This document shows, piece after piece, positions 5,422-12,894 of a stretch of DNA of 14,969 nt. The notes under the pieces are model-generated. The model did not search any database. It saw only the letters and a list, made by a program, of their open reading frames with translations, and was not told the DNA's origin. Both the position numbers and the translations under genes were made by a program. Position 1 is the first letter of the stretch. Each line of letters starts with the position of its first letter. The stretch covers positions 1 to 14,969 of the forward strand of contig JAMOBE010000091.1 in the NCBI GenBank assembly GCA_039908285.1, read 5' to 3'. This DNA comes from JAMOBE01 sp039908285 (GTDB lineage: Bacteria > Pseudomonadota > Alphaproteobacteria > Rhodospirillales > Rhodospirillaceae).

Positions 5422-6426
5422 ATGGGTGAGGCGGGGAATTTCCGGGCGCTGGTGTTGCGCGAGACGGACGGGCGGGTGTCGGCGGCGGTGGAGGCGCTTG
5501 TCGACTCGGCGCTTCCCGAGGGAGACGTCACCGTCCGGGTGGCCTACTCCACCCTCAACTACAAGGACGGCATGATCCTGAACGGACTGGGCCGGCTGGT
5601 GCGGCGGTATCCCCATGTGCCGGGGGTGGACTTCTCGGGCGTGGTGGAGGCCTCGGCGTCGCCCCTGTACCGGCCGGGTGACGAGGTGATTCTCACCGGC
5701 TGGCGAGTCGGCGAGACGTGGTGGGGCGGCTATGCCGAGCGGGCCAGGGTGAAGGCGGACTGGCTGGTGCCGCTGCCCCCGGGCATGACCCTACGGCGGG
5801 CGATGGCCCTCGGCACCGCCGGGTTCACGTCCATGCTGGCGGTGATGGCGCTGGAGGAACACGGCCTGACGCCGGGCGAGGACGGCGAGGTGCTGGTCAC
5901 CGGGGCGGGTGGGGGCGTCGGCGGTGTCGCCGTCGCCCTGCTGGCCGCCCTCGGCTACCGGGTCGCCGCCTCGACGGGGCGGGCGGAGACCCACGACTAT
6001 CTGCGCTCGCTGGGGGCGTCGCTGATCGTCGATCGTGGGGCGATCGCCGACGCCCCCGGCAAGCCGCTCCTGACGGAGCGCTGGCTCGGGTGCGTCGACT
6101 CGGTGGGAGGCAATACCCTGGCCAATGTCCTGGCCTCGCTGCGGCACGGCGGGAGCGTCGCCGCCTGCGGCAATACCGCCGGCAACGAGTTCCCCGGCTC
6201 GGTCATCCCGTTCCTGCTGCGGGGCGTCAACCTGCTCGGGATTTCGTCGGTGCCGGTGCCGGTGCCCCGGCGCGTCCAGGCCTGGGAGCGGCTGGCCCGG
6301 GACATGCCGGTCGACCTGCTGGACCGCATGACCGCGGTGGAGCCCCTGGCGGCTCTCCCGGACCTGGCCGGGCGCATCCTCGGCGGCGAGGTGCGGGGCC
6401 GGATCGTCATCGACGTCGCGGCGTGA
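5422..6426 (+). CDS. acuI: Acrylyl-CoA reductase-type zinc-free MDR oxidoreductase (AcuI/YhdH family)
   Basis: This 334-residue medium-chain dehydrogenase/reductase is of the AcuI/YhdH type, which reduces acryloyl-CoA to propionyl-CoA with NADPH. That step serves 3-hydroxypropionate/propionate assimilation and detoxifies acrylate released in DMSP metabolism. Family signs are the opening FRALVLRE, VAYSTLNYKD (40-49), HVPGVDFSGVVE, TGWRVGETWWGGYAERARV, the dinucleotide loop GAGGGVGG (161-168) and CGNTAGNEFPGSVIPFLLRGVNL, which is cut short here. The family's usual length is about 325-335 residues, so it is complete. No structural zinc cysteine cluster is present, as expected. The start at 5422 follows GGAGGGGGCGAGG. 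The next gene starts 2 nt after its stop (TGACCATG), suggesting a two-gene operon. The exact substrate is inferred from family membership. Confidence 0.87.
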   Translation: MGEAGNFRALVLRETDGRVSAAVEALVDSALPEGDVTVRVAYSTLNYKDGMILNGLGRLVRRYPHVPGVDFSGVVEASASPLYRPGDEVILTGWRVGETWWGGYAERARVKADWLVPLPPGMTLRRAMALGTAGFTSMLAVMALEEHGLTPGEDGEVLVTGAGGGVGGVAVALLAALGYRVAASTGRAETHDYLRSLGASLIVDRGAIADAPGKPLLTERWLGCVDSVGGNTLANVLASLRHGGSVAACGNTAGNEFPGSVIPFLLRGVNLLGISSVPVPVPRRVQAWERLARDMPVDLLDRMTAVEPLAALPDLAGRILGGEVRGRIVIDVAA

Positions 6427-6428
6427 CC

Positions 6429-7004
6429 ATGAGCCGGAGCCTTCCTCTCCTTTCTTTGGCCGTCGCGACGACGATGCTGTCGGGGTGCGTCGTGACGGCC
6501 GCGGCGGTACGCGATGTCATCAAGACCCTGCCGGAGGGAGGGCCGACGGCGACGGGACCCATTCCGCCGGGGTCGGTCTACTGCTATCGCGAGGAGACGG
6601 GCTCCCGATGCCTGCCACGGCCGGACGATGCGGCGGCGGCGCGCCTGTTCTGGTATGTCGGCCCGACTCCGGCCTCGTCGCTGGCCTGGCCGGAGGCCCC
6701 CGATACCCCTCGTGCGGGGGGAAAGCTCTATCCCATGGGGGACGGGTGGACCACGGGGGAGCCGGGGGCGGGGGTAAGCACACCGCTGACGGAGCCCAAG
6801 CCCACGGCCGCGCCCCGCATGGCGGTCCAGAGGGAGCTTCTGCCAAAGCCCGACGCGCCAGCGATCGCCGCGCCGCCGCCGGTCAAACCACCGACGACCC
6901 CGCGACCGGCCAAGGAGCCGGCTCCCCACGCCGCCCCTCGTCAGAAGGTCCAGTCGGAGGACCTCCCGGCGGCTCCGCAGCCGCCGGAAACTCTCCAGGA
7001 ATAG
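6429..7004 (+). CDS. Small proline-rich lipoprotein of unknown function
   Basis: This 191-residue product begins with a lipoprotein signal peptide, MSRSLPLLSLAVATTMLSGC. The lipobox is LSGC, with C20 as the predicted lipidated residue followed by VV, so outer-membrane sorting is likely. Residues 45-115 form a short region with SVYCYREETGSRCLPRP (two cysteines, 52 and 60) and RLFWYVGP. The rest is a proline/alanine-rich low-complexity tail, probably extended in the periplasm. I recognise no domain. It is coupled to the acuI-type gene by a 2-nt gap and ends before a clear terminator at 7022. Its functional relation to the reductase is not evident. Confidence in the gene is good because of the signal, the coupling and the terminator. 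Confidence 0.78.
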   Translation: MSRSLPLLSLAVATTMLSGCVVTAAAVRDVIKTLPEGGPTATGPIPPGSVYCYREETGSRCLPRPDDAAAARLFWYVGPTPASSLAWPEAPDTPRAGGKLYPMGDGWTTGEPGAGVSTPLTEPKPTAAPRMAVQRELLPKPDAPAIAAPPPVKPPTTPRPAKEPAPHAAPRQKVQSEDLPAAPQPPETLQE

Positions 7005-7021
7005 AAAAAGGAACGGGGAGC

Positions 7022-7069
7022 GCGAGGACCTGTCATGCCACAGGTCGCATGACCAGGCCCTCGCTTTTT
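7022..7069 (+). terminator. Strong Rho-independent terminator
   Basis: The stem pairs GCGAGG (7022-7027) with CCTCGC (7059-7064), then CCTG with CAGG, and TCATGC with GCATGA around an 8-nt loop. Five T residues follow at 7065-7069. It terminates the acuI/lipoprotein operon. It lies 2 nt beyond the stop of the convergent RTX gene and may serve that strand too, though there the T-run is about 12 nt away from the stem. Confidence 0.85.
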
Positions 7070-7071
7070 CC

Positions 7072-9750
7072 CTACCAGGTCAGCTTCTCCACACCGTCGA
7101 AGGTCAGACTGCTGCCGTCCTCAAACTCGACGGTTCCATGGGCGTTGGCGGAAAGGTTGGCGGAGTCGCCATTGACGGCCGCCGAGCCCTTGTCCAGATG
7201 CAGGGTCCAGACGCTCTCCCCATCCACCGAAGCCGTGGCCGAAGTGCGGTCGTCCGACCACTGAACCGTCCAGTCGCCGTGCTCGCCATGGCTGTCGAAG
7301 ATGGACAGCAGGTCCTGACCGGCGCCGCCGTGGACCACATCGTGCGTACCACCGCCACCGGCTTCGGCGATCATGGTGTCGTTGCCGGCCCCACCGTCCA
7401 GGGTGTCACTGCCGGCGCCACCCCGCAGGGTGTCGTTGCCGGCGTCGCCATAGAGCTTGTCGTTGCCGGCACCGCCCTCGATCCGGTCATTGCCGTCGCC
7501 GCCGCGCAGGGAGTCGTTGCCGTCGCCGCCGTCGAGGGCGTCGTTTCCGGCGCCACCGGTGAGGACATCGTTACCGGCATCACCATAGAGCTTGTCGTCA
7601 CCGGCTCCGCCATCCAGCGTATCGTTGCCGGCCCCGCCGGTCAGAACGTCGTTGCCGGCATCGCCATAGAGCTTGTCGTCACCGGCCCCACCATTGACGT
7701 CATCGTTGCCGTCGCCACCGCGCAGGGTGTCGGCACCGTCGCCGCCATCAAGGGAGTCGTTTCCGGCGCCACCGGTGAGGACATCGTTGCCGGCATCGCC
7801 ACGCAGGGTGTCGTTCCCGGCCCCACCATCCAGCGCGTCGTTGCCAGCCCCGCCGGTCAGGACGTCGTTGCCGGCATCGCCATAGAGCTTGTCGTCACCG
7901 GCACCACCGTTGAGGGTGTCGCTGTCATCGCCACCCCTCAGGGTGTCGTTGCCGTCCCCGCCGTCGAGGATGTCGCTGCCGGCGCCACCGGCGAGGACGT
8001 CATTTCCGGCCCCGCCGTCCAGCCTGTCGTTGCCGGCTCCGCCATCCAGGGTGTCGTTGCCGGCCCCGCCGGTCAGGACGTCGTTGCCGGCATCGCCATA
8101 GAGCTTGTCGTTGCCGGCGCCGCCGGTGAGGGTGTCGCTGTCATCACCACCCCGCAGGGTGTCGTTGCCGTCCCCGCCGTCGAGGAGGTCGCTGCCGGCG
8201 CCACCGGCGAGGACGTCATTTCCGGCCCCGCCGTCCAGCCTGTCGTTGCCGGCCCCACCATCCAGGGAGTCGTTGCCGGCCCCGCCGGTGAGGACGTCGT
8301 TTCCGGCATCGCCATAGAGCTTGTCGTCACCGGCGCCACCATCAAGAGTATCGTTACCGTCACCCCCCCGCAGGATGTCATTGCCGGCATCGCCAGAGAG
8401 CGTATCGTTGCCGGTGCCGCTTTCGAGAACGTCGTTGCCGTCGCCCCCCTTGAGAATGTCGTTACCATCGCCACCATAGAGGGAGTCGTTTCCGGCATCG
8501 CCAGAGAGTGTGTCGTTTCCAGCTTCTCCCTGGAGCACGTCATTGCCCACGCCACCGCGAACGACGTCGTCGCCGGCACCGGCGCGGACCTTGTCGTTCC
8601 CAGCTCCGGCGTCGATGGAGTCGTTGCCGGACGTACCGGTGAGACTGTCGGCCTTGGATGTTCCTACAATCGTGGTCGAAGCCGGAGCCTGGGCCGGAGC
8701 GGCCGGAGCCGCAGGAGTGGCGGCTGCTGGGGCTTGGGCCGGAGCGGCTTCTGCGGCCGGAGCCGCAGGAGTGGCGGCGGCCGGAGCCTGGGCCGGAGCG
8801 GCTTCTGCGGCCGGGGGAGTGACCGGAGCCGCAGGAGTGGCGGCGGCCGGAGCCTGGGCCGGAGCGGCTTCTGCGGCCGGGGGAGTGACCGGAGCGGCGG
8901 CCGGAGCCGCCGTTTCCGCGGCCGACGCGAAAGTTGACGTCGCTTCGGCGGCGGTTGAGGGCGCCGTTGTCGCAGGACTGTTGGCAGCCGGAACGTCCGC
9001 CGCCGGCGTTACATCCACCGTCGCCACGCTGGGGGTGGTCACCTTGCCGTCGGAGACGTCATAGGACAGGTTCAGCGAGCCGGTCCACTCCGGTCCAGGG
9101 GTGATGGTCCATGAGCCGTCCGGGTTGGCGGTGACCGTGGCGCTTCCGTCGGCGACCTTCAGATTCTCCACCGACAGCGCGCCACCCTCGGGGGCGTCGG
9201 TATGCCCGAGCAACTGCTCGGCCGTGATGACGAACGACGAGTCCGCGGCGGGGGCCTGAGCCGGCGCCGGGTTATCGGCGTGTGTGCCGACCTCGGCCGT
9301 TGGCGGCTCGTGGTTCGTCTCGACGGAGGAGGCCGTCGCGGGTTTGGCATCGCTGTCGGCCTGTTCCTCCGACGACTGCTTTTCGCCTTCGGAGTCGGCG
9401 ATATCACCGTCGAGCACGCCACCCGAGACCTCGGAGTCCTCGAGGGTGGAGCCCCGGCTCGCGGCGGACGACGTCTCGACAACCACGGTCTCGGACTGCT
9501 CGATGACGGTCTGGCCGTCCTGGATGACGCTGCCCTCGACCTCACCCTGGGTGGCGAAGCTTCCCTGATGGACGCTGGAATTGAACTGCGGATCCTCGCT
9601 GGAACTGGACGACGTGTCACCTCCGGGCGTCTTCTGCTCGGCGGCTCCGAACCGCTGGGGTCGCTCGTCGGGGTGGGTCAGATCGAAATCGACCGCATCG
9701 TCATCGGTGGAGGCATCATGACCCTTCCTGGTATCGGCATCCGCACTCAT
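7072..9750 (-). CDS. Large RTX (hemolysin-type calcium-binding repeat) protein
   Basis: This 892-residue acidic protein has no N-terminal signal peptide. Its layout is: a Ser/Glu-rich region (1-165); a cadherin-like/tandem-95-type segment (about 170-250, with LSYDVSDGK); an Ala/Pro linker with tandem repeats (about 255-355); about 47 glycine-rich nonapeptides GGxGNDxLx (about 370-793); and a C-terminal region of about 95 residues ending FDGVEKLTW. RTX repeats bind calcium and fold outside the cell. An uncleaved C-terminal signal directs type I secretion through an ABC exporter, none of which is in the window. No enzymatic domain is visible, so an adhesin or surface-layer/matrix role is more likely than a toxin. 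The start follows GAGG and AGGGGA. It is divergent from the hybrid kinase, with a hairpin and an FNR-like palindrome upstream. Confidence 0.9.
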   Translation of the reverse strand: MSADADTRKGHDASTDDDAVDFDLTHPDERPQRFGAAEQKTPGGDTSSSSSEDPQFNSSVHQGSFATQGEVEGSVIQDGQTVIEQSETVVVETSSAASRGSTLEDSEVSGGVLDGDIADSEGEKQSSEEQADSDAKPATASSVETNHEPPTAEVGTHADNPAPAQAPAADSSFVITAEQLLGHTDAPEGGALSVENLKVADGSATVTANPDGSWTITPGPEWTGSLNLSYDVSDGKVTTPSVATVDVTPAADVPAANSPATTAPSTAAEATSTFASAAETAAPAAAPVTPPAAEAAPAQAPAAATPAAPVTPPAAEAAPAQAPAAATPAAPAAEAAPAQAPAAATPAAPAAPAQAPASTTIVGTSKADSLTGTSGNDSIDAGAGNDKVRAGAGDDVVRGGVGNDVLQGEAGNDTLSGDAGNDSLYGGDGNDILKGGDGNDVLESGTGNDTLSGDAGNDILRGGDGNDTLDGGAGDDKLYGDAGNDVLTGGAGNDSLDGGAGNDRLDGGAGNDVLAGGAGSDLLDGGDGNDTLRGGDDSDTLTGGAGNDKLYGDAGNDVLTGGAGNDTLDGGAGNDRLDGGAGNDVLAGGAGSDILDGGDGNDTLRGGDDSDTLNGGAGDDKLYGDAGNDVLTGGAGNDALDGGAGNDTLRGDAGNDVLTGGAGNDSLDGGDGADTLRGGDGNDDVNGGAGDDKLYGDAGNDVLTGGAGNDTLDGGAGDDKLYGDAGNDVLTGGAGNDALDGGDGNDSLRGGDGNDRIEGGAGNDKLYGDAGNDTLRGGAGSDTLDGGAGNDTMIAEAGGGGTHDVVHGGAGQDLLSIFDSHGEHGDWTVQWSDDRTSATASVDGESVWTLHLDKGSAAVNGDSANLSANAHGTVEFEDGSSLTFDGVEKLTW
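7375..8640 (-). repeat. RTX nonapeptide (27-bp) repeat array
   Basis: About 47 tandem 27-bp units encode GGAGNDxLD-type nonapeptides. The spacing of the recurring KLYGDAGND unit (at 7449, 7584, 7665, 7881, 8097 and 8313) is always a multiple of 27, so the array is in register throughout without frameshift. Confidence 0.9.
7881..8312 (-). repeat. Two near-identical 216-bp higher-order units within the RTX array
   Basis: Units 7881-8096 and 8097-8312 each encode 72 residues (eight nonapeptides, beginning KLYGDAGND in the coding direction). They differ at about 13 bases and four residues by eye. A more diverged unit in the same phase occupies 7665-7880. This points to recent segmental duplication. 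Confidence 0.8.
8690..8905 (-). repeat. Ala/Pro linker tandem repeats in the RTX gene
   Basis: The encoded unit AAEAAPAQAPAAATPAAP recurs about three and a half times. Two of the repeats carry an extra PVTP insert, giving a 66-bp period, against 54 bp in the shorter one. It forms an extended linker between the N-terminal domains and the calcium-binding array, and is a likely site of length variation. Confidence 0.8.
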
Positions 9751-9780
9751 TCCCCTATCCTCCGTCTGGCCGGGTTCTCG

Positions 9781-9800
9781 GGTCGGGCGGGTGCCCGACC
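9781..9800 (-). promoter_or_regulatory. Perfect hairpin in the RTX gene leader
   Basis: GGTCGGGC and GCCCGACC form 8-bp perfect arms around a 4-nt loop, 30 nt upstream of the RTX start codon. It could be an operator or an RNA stem in the 5' leader. With no T-run after it on the minus strand, it does not look like a terminator. Confidence 0.45.
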
Positions 9801-9815
9801 GATGTCCTCTGGCTC

Positions 9816-9829
9816 TTGACCATCGTCAA
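9816..9829. promoter_or_regulatory. FNR/CRP-type operator candidate, site 2 (TTGACCATCGTCAA)
   Basis: The arms and spacer length match site 1 at 3258-3271 (TTGAC-N4-GTCAA). The centre is about 72 bp from the RTX start and 154 bp from the kinase start. Neither direction shows a good -10 at the exact class II spacing, so the controlled gene is undecided. Confidence 0.45.
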
Positions 9830-9976
9830 CTATCAGTCAACCACATCGGCACCCCAAGTAAAATCGGTCAAAGGGGGAACGACGCCGGTTCTACCTAGGT
9901 CGTAGCGACTATCCGCCGCGGATTGCCTGGAGTGTCGGTCACGCCTGTGGCATAGATTGGGGGAGAGGGTGAAGCG

Positions 9977-12649
9977 ATGCGGATTGACGAACTTGGGCCT
10001 TTGATCGCCGAACTGAGCGACTCGGCGGTTGCCGTAGTGGCGGCTGAGGGTGGGCGCCTCGGGATCGTCGATGTCAGCGCCGCCCTGGTCCGGCTGATGG
10101 GAGGGGCGCCTGGGGATCTGGTGGGCCGGGAGCCCTCGGTTCTCTTTGCCCACGCCGGGGATGGGGCGCTGGTGGTGGACGGGCTGTTCGGCAAGGGAGC
10201 GCAGACGGAAGCCCTGCCCATCGCCGTCGCCGACGGGGAGGCGGTGGTGCTGCCGGTCTCGGTGCGGCCCATCGGCGACGGGGCGTGGGTCCTGCGGATC
10301 GCGCGGCGCGCCCACTGGTCCGAGGAGCCCCTGCGGGGTGACGACGACGGGTTCTACCGCCACGCCATGGAGGCCGGCAGCGACTGGACGTGGGCCAGCG
10401 ACGTCGATCACCGCATCATCTACCTCTCCGACCGCTTTTCCGCCGTGACCGGCCTCGATCCCGCCTTCGCCTTTGGTCGTACCCTGGCCGAGACCGCCGA
10501 CTCCAGCGAGGACCCGGAGCGCCTGCGCGCCCACGCCTTTGACCTCGAGCACCACCGGCCCTTCCGCGACGTCGATGTCGTTTCGGCCACGGGCGGCCAG
10601 GGGCTCCGGTATTTCCGGATCAGCGGCGCGCCGATTTTCGATGGCGATGGCGACTTCCGCGGCTACTGCGGCGTCGGCAGCGACGTCACCGCCGAAACCA
10701 TGGAGCGGCAGGCCGCCCGCGCCTTCGAGGCCCGGGTGTTCAACGCCATCGAGGAGTTGAACGATGGCTTCGCCCTGTTCGACGCCGACCTCCGGCTGGT
10801 GATGGTCAACGACCGCTTCCGCGCCCTGTTCGAGGCCATGACCCATCGGCTGCAGCGGGGGGCCCGCTTCCGCGGGACGCCCCGCCCGTCGGACCGGAAT
10901 GGCGGAGTCGGACGCGACTTCCACGACCTGGTGGAAGCCGTGCTGGCCGATCCGGCCCGTGTTCCCCTGGTGGAGGAGTACCCCCTGGCCGGCGGGTCGT
11001 GGCTGCGCCGCGGCCAGACCCGGCTCAAGGACGGCGGCCTCGCCATCGTCATCACCGACATCACCGTCCGCAAACAGGCCGAGGAGGCCGCCGCCCGCGC
11101 CGAGGCCCGCCTAGTCGATGCCATCGAGAACCTGGCCGGGGCCTTCATGCTGTGGGATGCCGACGACCGGCTGGTGCTGCACAACACCAAGGCCCTGGAC
11201 CTCTATGGCCAGGGCGACGCCATCGTCACCGTGGGCGCGCGATTCGAGGAGGTGCTGCGCCGCGCCATCGCCGCCGGCCACCTCGACGCCCCCGCCGGCA
11301 ATCGCGAGACGTGGGTGGCCGAGCGCGTGCGCAATCATCGCGATTGCGCCGAGGTGCTGACCCGGCGCTATGCCAGCGGCCGCTGGGTCCGCATCACCGA
11401 GCACCGGACCCGCGAGGGGGGAATCGTCGGCATCGGTGTCGACATCACCGAACTCAAGCGCCGCGAGATGGAGCTGGAGAAGGCGCGCCAGACGGCCGAG
11501 ACGGCCAACCGCGCCAAGTCCCGCTTTCTGGCGGCGGCCAGCCACGACCTGCGCCAGCCGCTGCACGCCATGGGGCTGTTCGTGTCGTCGCTGGCGAAGC
11601 GGGTGCCGGGAGCGGCCGAACAGGACCTGATTCACGGCCTGCGGACCTCCCTCGATGCCATGAACGAGCTGTTTTCGGGGATCCTCGACCTGTCGCGGCT
11701 GGAGGCGGCGATGCTGACGCCCGAGATCCGCGACTTCCCCGTGGAGTCGCTGTTCGAGCGCATGCGCAGCCGCTTCGGCCTCGCCTGCATCGACAAGGGG
11801 CTGTCCCTGCGGATCGTGCCCTCCGGCCTGATCCTGAGGAGTGATCCGGGCATGCTGGAACGCATCCTCAGCAACTTCATCGCCAACGCGGTCCGCTATA
11901 CCTCCACCGGCGGCATCGTGGTGGGCTGCCGCCGGCGGGGGACCGGCGTGTGCGTCGAGGTGTGGGACACCGGTCCCGGCATCCCTCGCGAGCAGCTCGC
12001 CGAGATCTTCGAGGAGTACCGCCAGCTCGCCAATCCCGAGCGGGACCGGCGCCAGGGTCTTGGCCTCGGTCTCGCCATCGTCGACCGGCTGAGCCGGCTG
12101 CTCAGGCATCAGGTGGAAGTGACGTCCCGACCGGGCCGCGGCTCGATGTTCGGGGTGGTCCTGCCCCAGGGCGACCTGCCCCAGGGCGATGGGGCCGCCA
12201 CCACGACGCCGGCGTCGCCGCCAGCACCGCCCATCGCGGCGTCTCTCCCCGGCCCGCCGGGGCTGTCCGGCCGGCAGGTGCTGGTGATCGACGACGACGT
12301 GGATGTCCTTGCCGGCATGCGGGCGGTGATGGCCGATTTCGGCTGCATCGCCATGATGGTCCGCACGGTGGACGAGGCCCTGGCCGCGGTGACGGAGACC
12401 GGATTCGCCCCCGACCTGGTGGTCGCCGACTATCGTCTTCCCGATGGACGCACCGGCGGCGAGGCCATCGTCCGGCTCCGGGAGACCCTTGGCGTGCCGG
12501 TTCCCGGCATCCTGGTCAGTGGCGACACGGCGCCGGAACGGCTGCGGGAGGCTCGCGCCAGCGGTTTCCAGCTCCTGCACAAGCCCGTCCACGCCGCCAA
12601 CCTGGCGGCGGCGATGCGATTCGTCCTCAAGAAAATGGTTCCGGCCTGA
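9977..12649 (+). CDS. PAS-domain hybrid sensor histidine kinase/response regulator
   Basis: This 890-residue protein has no predicted membrane segment, so it senses a cytoplasmic or diffusible signal. PAS-like units occur at about 10-110, 126-250, 254-365 and 380-490; the last two resemble PAS_7 (GFALFDADLRLVMVN and AFMLWDADDRLVLHN). The kinase core follows: H-box ASHDLRQPLHAMGLF with H523, N-box NFIANAVRYT with N637, G1 DTGPGIP from D664, and G2 GLGLGLAIV near 694-702. After a proline-rich linker, the C-terminal receiver (about 768-885) has IDDD, phosphoacceptor D818 and K869. All catalytic residues are present. No DNA-binding output or separate response regulator is encoded nearby, so its target is unknown. 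The start is supported by GGGGGAGAGGGTGAAG just upstream. Its stop codon forms part of the 10-bp duplication flanking the small element that follows. Confidence 0.9.
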   Translation: MRIDELGPLIAELSDSAVAVVAAEGGRLGIVDVSAALVRLMGGAPGDLVGREPSVLFAHAGDGALVVDGLFGKGAQTEALPIAVADGEAVVLPVSVRPIGDGAWVLRIARRAHWSEEPLRGDDDGFYRHAMEAGSDWTWASDVDHRIIYLSDRFSAVTGLDPAFAFGRTLAETADSSEDPERLRAHAFDLEHHRPFRDVDVVSATGGQGLRYFRISGAPIFDGDGDFRGYCGVGSDVTAETMERQAARAFEARVFNAIEELNDGFALFDADLRLVMVNDRFRALFEAMTHRLQRGARFRGTPRPSDRNGGVGRDFHDLVEAVLADPARVPLVEEYPLAGGSWLRRGQTRLKDGGLAIVITDITVRKQAEEAAARAEARLVDAIENLAGAFMLWDADDRLVLHNTKALDLYGQGDAIVTVGARFEEVLRRAIAAGHLDAPAGNRETWVAERVRNHRDCAEVLTRRYASGRWVRITEHRTREGGIVGIGVDITELKRREMELEKARQTAETANRAKSRFLAAASHDLRQPLHAMGLFVSSLAKRVPGAAEQDLIHGLRTSLDAMNELFSGILDLSRLEAAMLTPEIRDFPVESLFERMRSRFGLACIDKGLSLRIVPSGLILRSDPGMLERILSNFIANAVRYTSTGGIVVGCRRRGTGVCVEVWDTGPGIPREQLAEIFEEYRQLANPERDRRQGLGLGLAIVDRLSRLLRHQVEVTSRPGRGSMFGVVLPQGDLPQGDGAATTTPASPPAPPIAASLPGPPGLSGRQVLVIDDDVDVLAGMRAVMADFGCIAMMVRTVDEALAAVTETGFAPDLVVADYRLPDGRTGGEAIVRLRETLGVPVPGILVSGDTAPERLREARASGFQLLHKPVHAANLAAAMRFVLKKMVPA

Positions 12650-12656
12650 CCCCTGG
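12647..12656 (+). repeat. Left target-site duplication (TGACCCCTGG)
   Basis: This ten-base sequence is repeated exactly at 12841-12850, immediately outside the terminal inverted repeats of the 184-bp element. It contains the kinase stop codon TGA. Confidence 0.75.
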
Positions 12657-12840
12657 GCAGGGCAATCCGGTGAACCGATCAATAGCCCTCTCCCCCCTCT
12701 TCCGGGGGGAGAGGGTTGGGCGAGGGGGGTGCCGAAGCCCCCAAAATGGTGCCGGTTGCCCCCCCCTCACCCCGGCCCTCTCCCCCCCGAGGGGGAGAGG
12801 GAGTGAAGATGGCGGTTATCTCTTCACCCGATTGCCCCGC
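12657..12840. mobile_element. 184-bp MITE-like element carrying a REP pair
   Basis: Terminal inverted repeats GCAGGGCAATCCGGTGAA (12657-12674) and the complement of 12823-12840 agree at 16 of 18 positions. A 10-bp direct repeat flanks them exactly. The interior is mainly the paired palindrome at 12686-12801, and there is no ORF of its own. This is the signature of transposition of a short non-autonomous unit. Without it the kinase stop would lie about 60 bp from the parE start. Confidence 0.78.
12686..12801 (+). repeat. Paired-palindrome REP/BIME-like repeat, copy 2
   Basis: The palindromes are at 12686-12715 and 12776-12801, with the linker between them containing GGGGTGCCGAAGC and ATGGTGCCGGTTGCC. 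The whole is the reverse complement of copy 1 at 1719-1836 with few differences. It is nested in the 184-bp element. Confidence 0.85.
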
Positions 12841-12850
12841 TGACCCCTGG
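12841..12850 (+). repeat. Right target-site duplication (TGACCCCTGG)
   Basis: This is an exact copy of 12647-12656, placed directly after the right inverted repeat. Confidence 0.75.
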
Positions 12851-12859
12851 CCATCCCAC

Positions 12860-12888
12860 TTGCGACCGAGGAGGCGGGTTCCTATGAT
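12860..12888 (+). promoter_or_regulatory. parE sigma-70-type promoter
   Basis: A -35 TTGCGA (12860-12865) and a -10 TATGAT (12883-12888) are separated by 17 nt. The expected start, 6-8 nt after the -10, coincides with the A of the parE ATG at 12895, predicting a leaderless transcript. The purine-rich GAGGAGG at 12868-12874 lies inside the spacer, too far from the ATG to be its ribosome site. Confidence 0.6.
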
Positions 12889-12894
12889 GTCCCC

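Larger units (their letters stand above)
9751..9976. other. Divergent intergenic region: RTX gene / hybrid kinase
   Basis: This 226-bp gap contains a perfect hairpin (9781-9800), an FNR-like palindrome (9816-9829) followed by two more GTCAA half-sites (9836-9840, 9867-9871), and a -10-like TAAAAT on the plus strand (9859-9864, five of six consensus bases) lacking a good -35. No gene is seen. Confidence 0.6.

Noticed and set aside
7375..8640. Regularly spaced 27-bp repeats as a possible CRISPR array
   Set aside because: The units are contiguous, in frame and encode RTX nonapeptides; there are no unique spacers.
7138..8937. Plus-strand open frame of 599 codons with valine/alanine-rich repeats
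   Set aside because: It is the complementary reading of the RTX repeat array; its periodicity is inherited from the 27-bp units.
9781..9800. Hairpin as a terminator
   Set aside because: There is no T-run on either strand; it lies in the 5' region of the RTX gene, so a regulatory role is more plausible.
11111..12682. Minus-strand open frame of 523 codons opposite the hybrid kinase
   Set aside because: It is a shadow of the kinase and receiver domains, with no motif and no ribosome-binding context.
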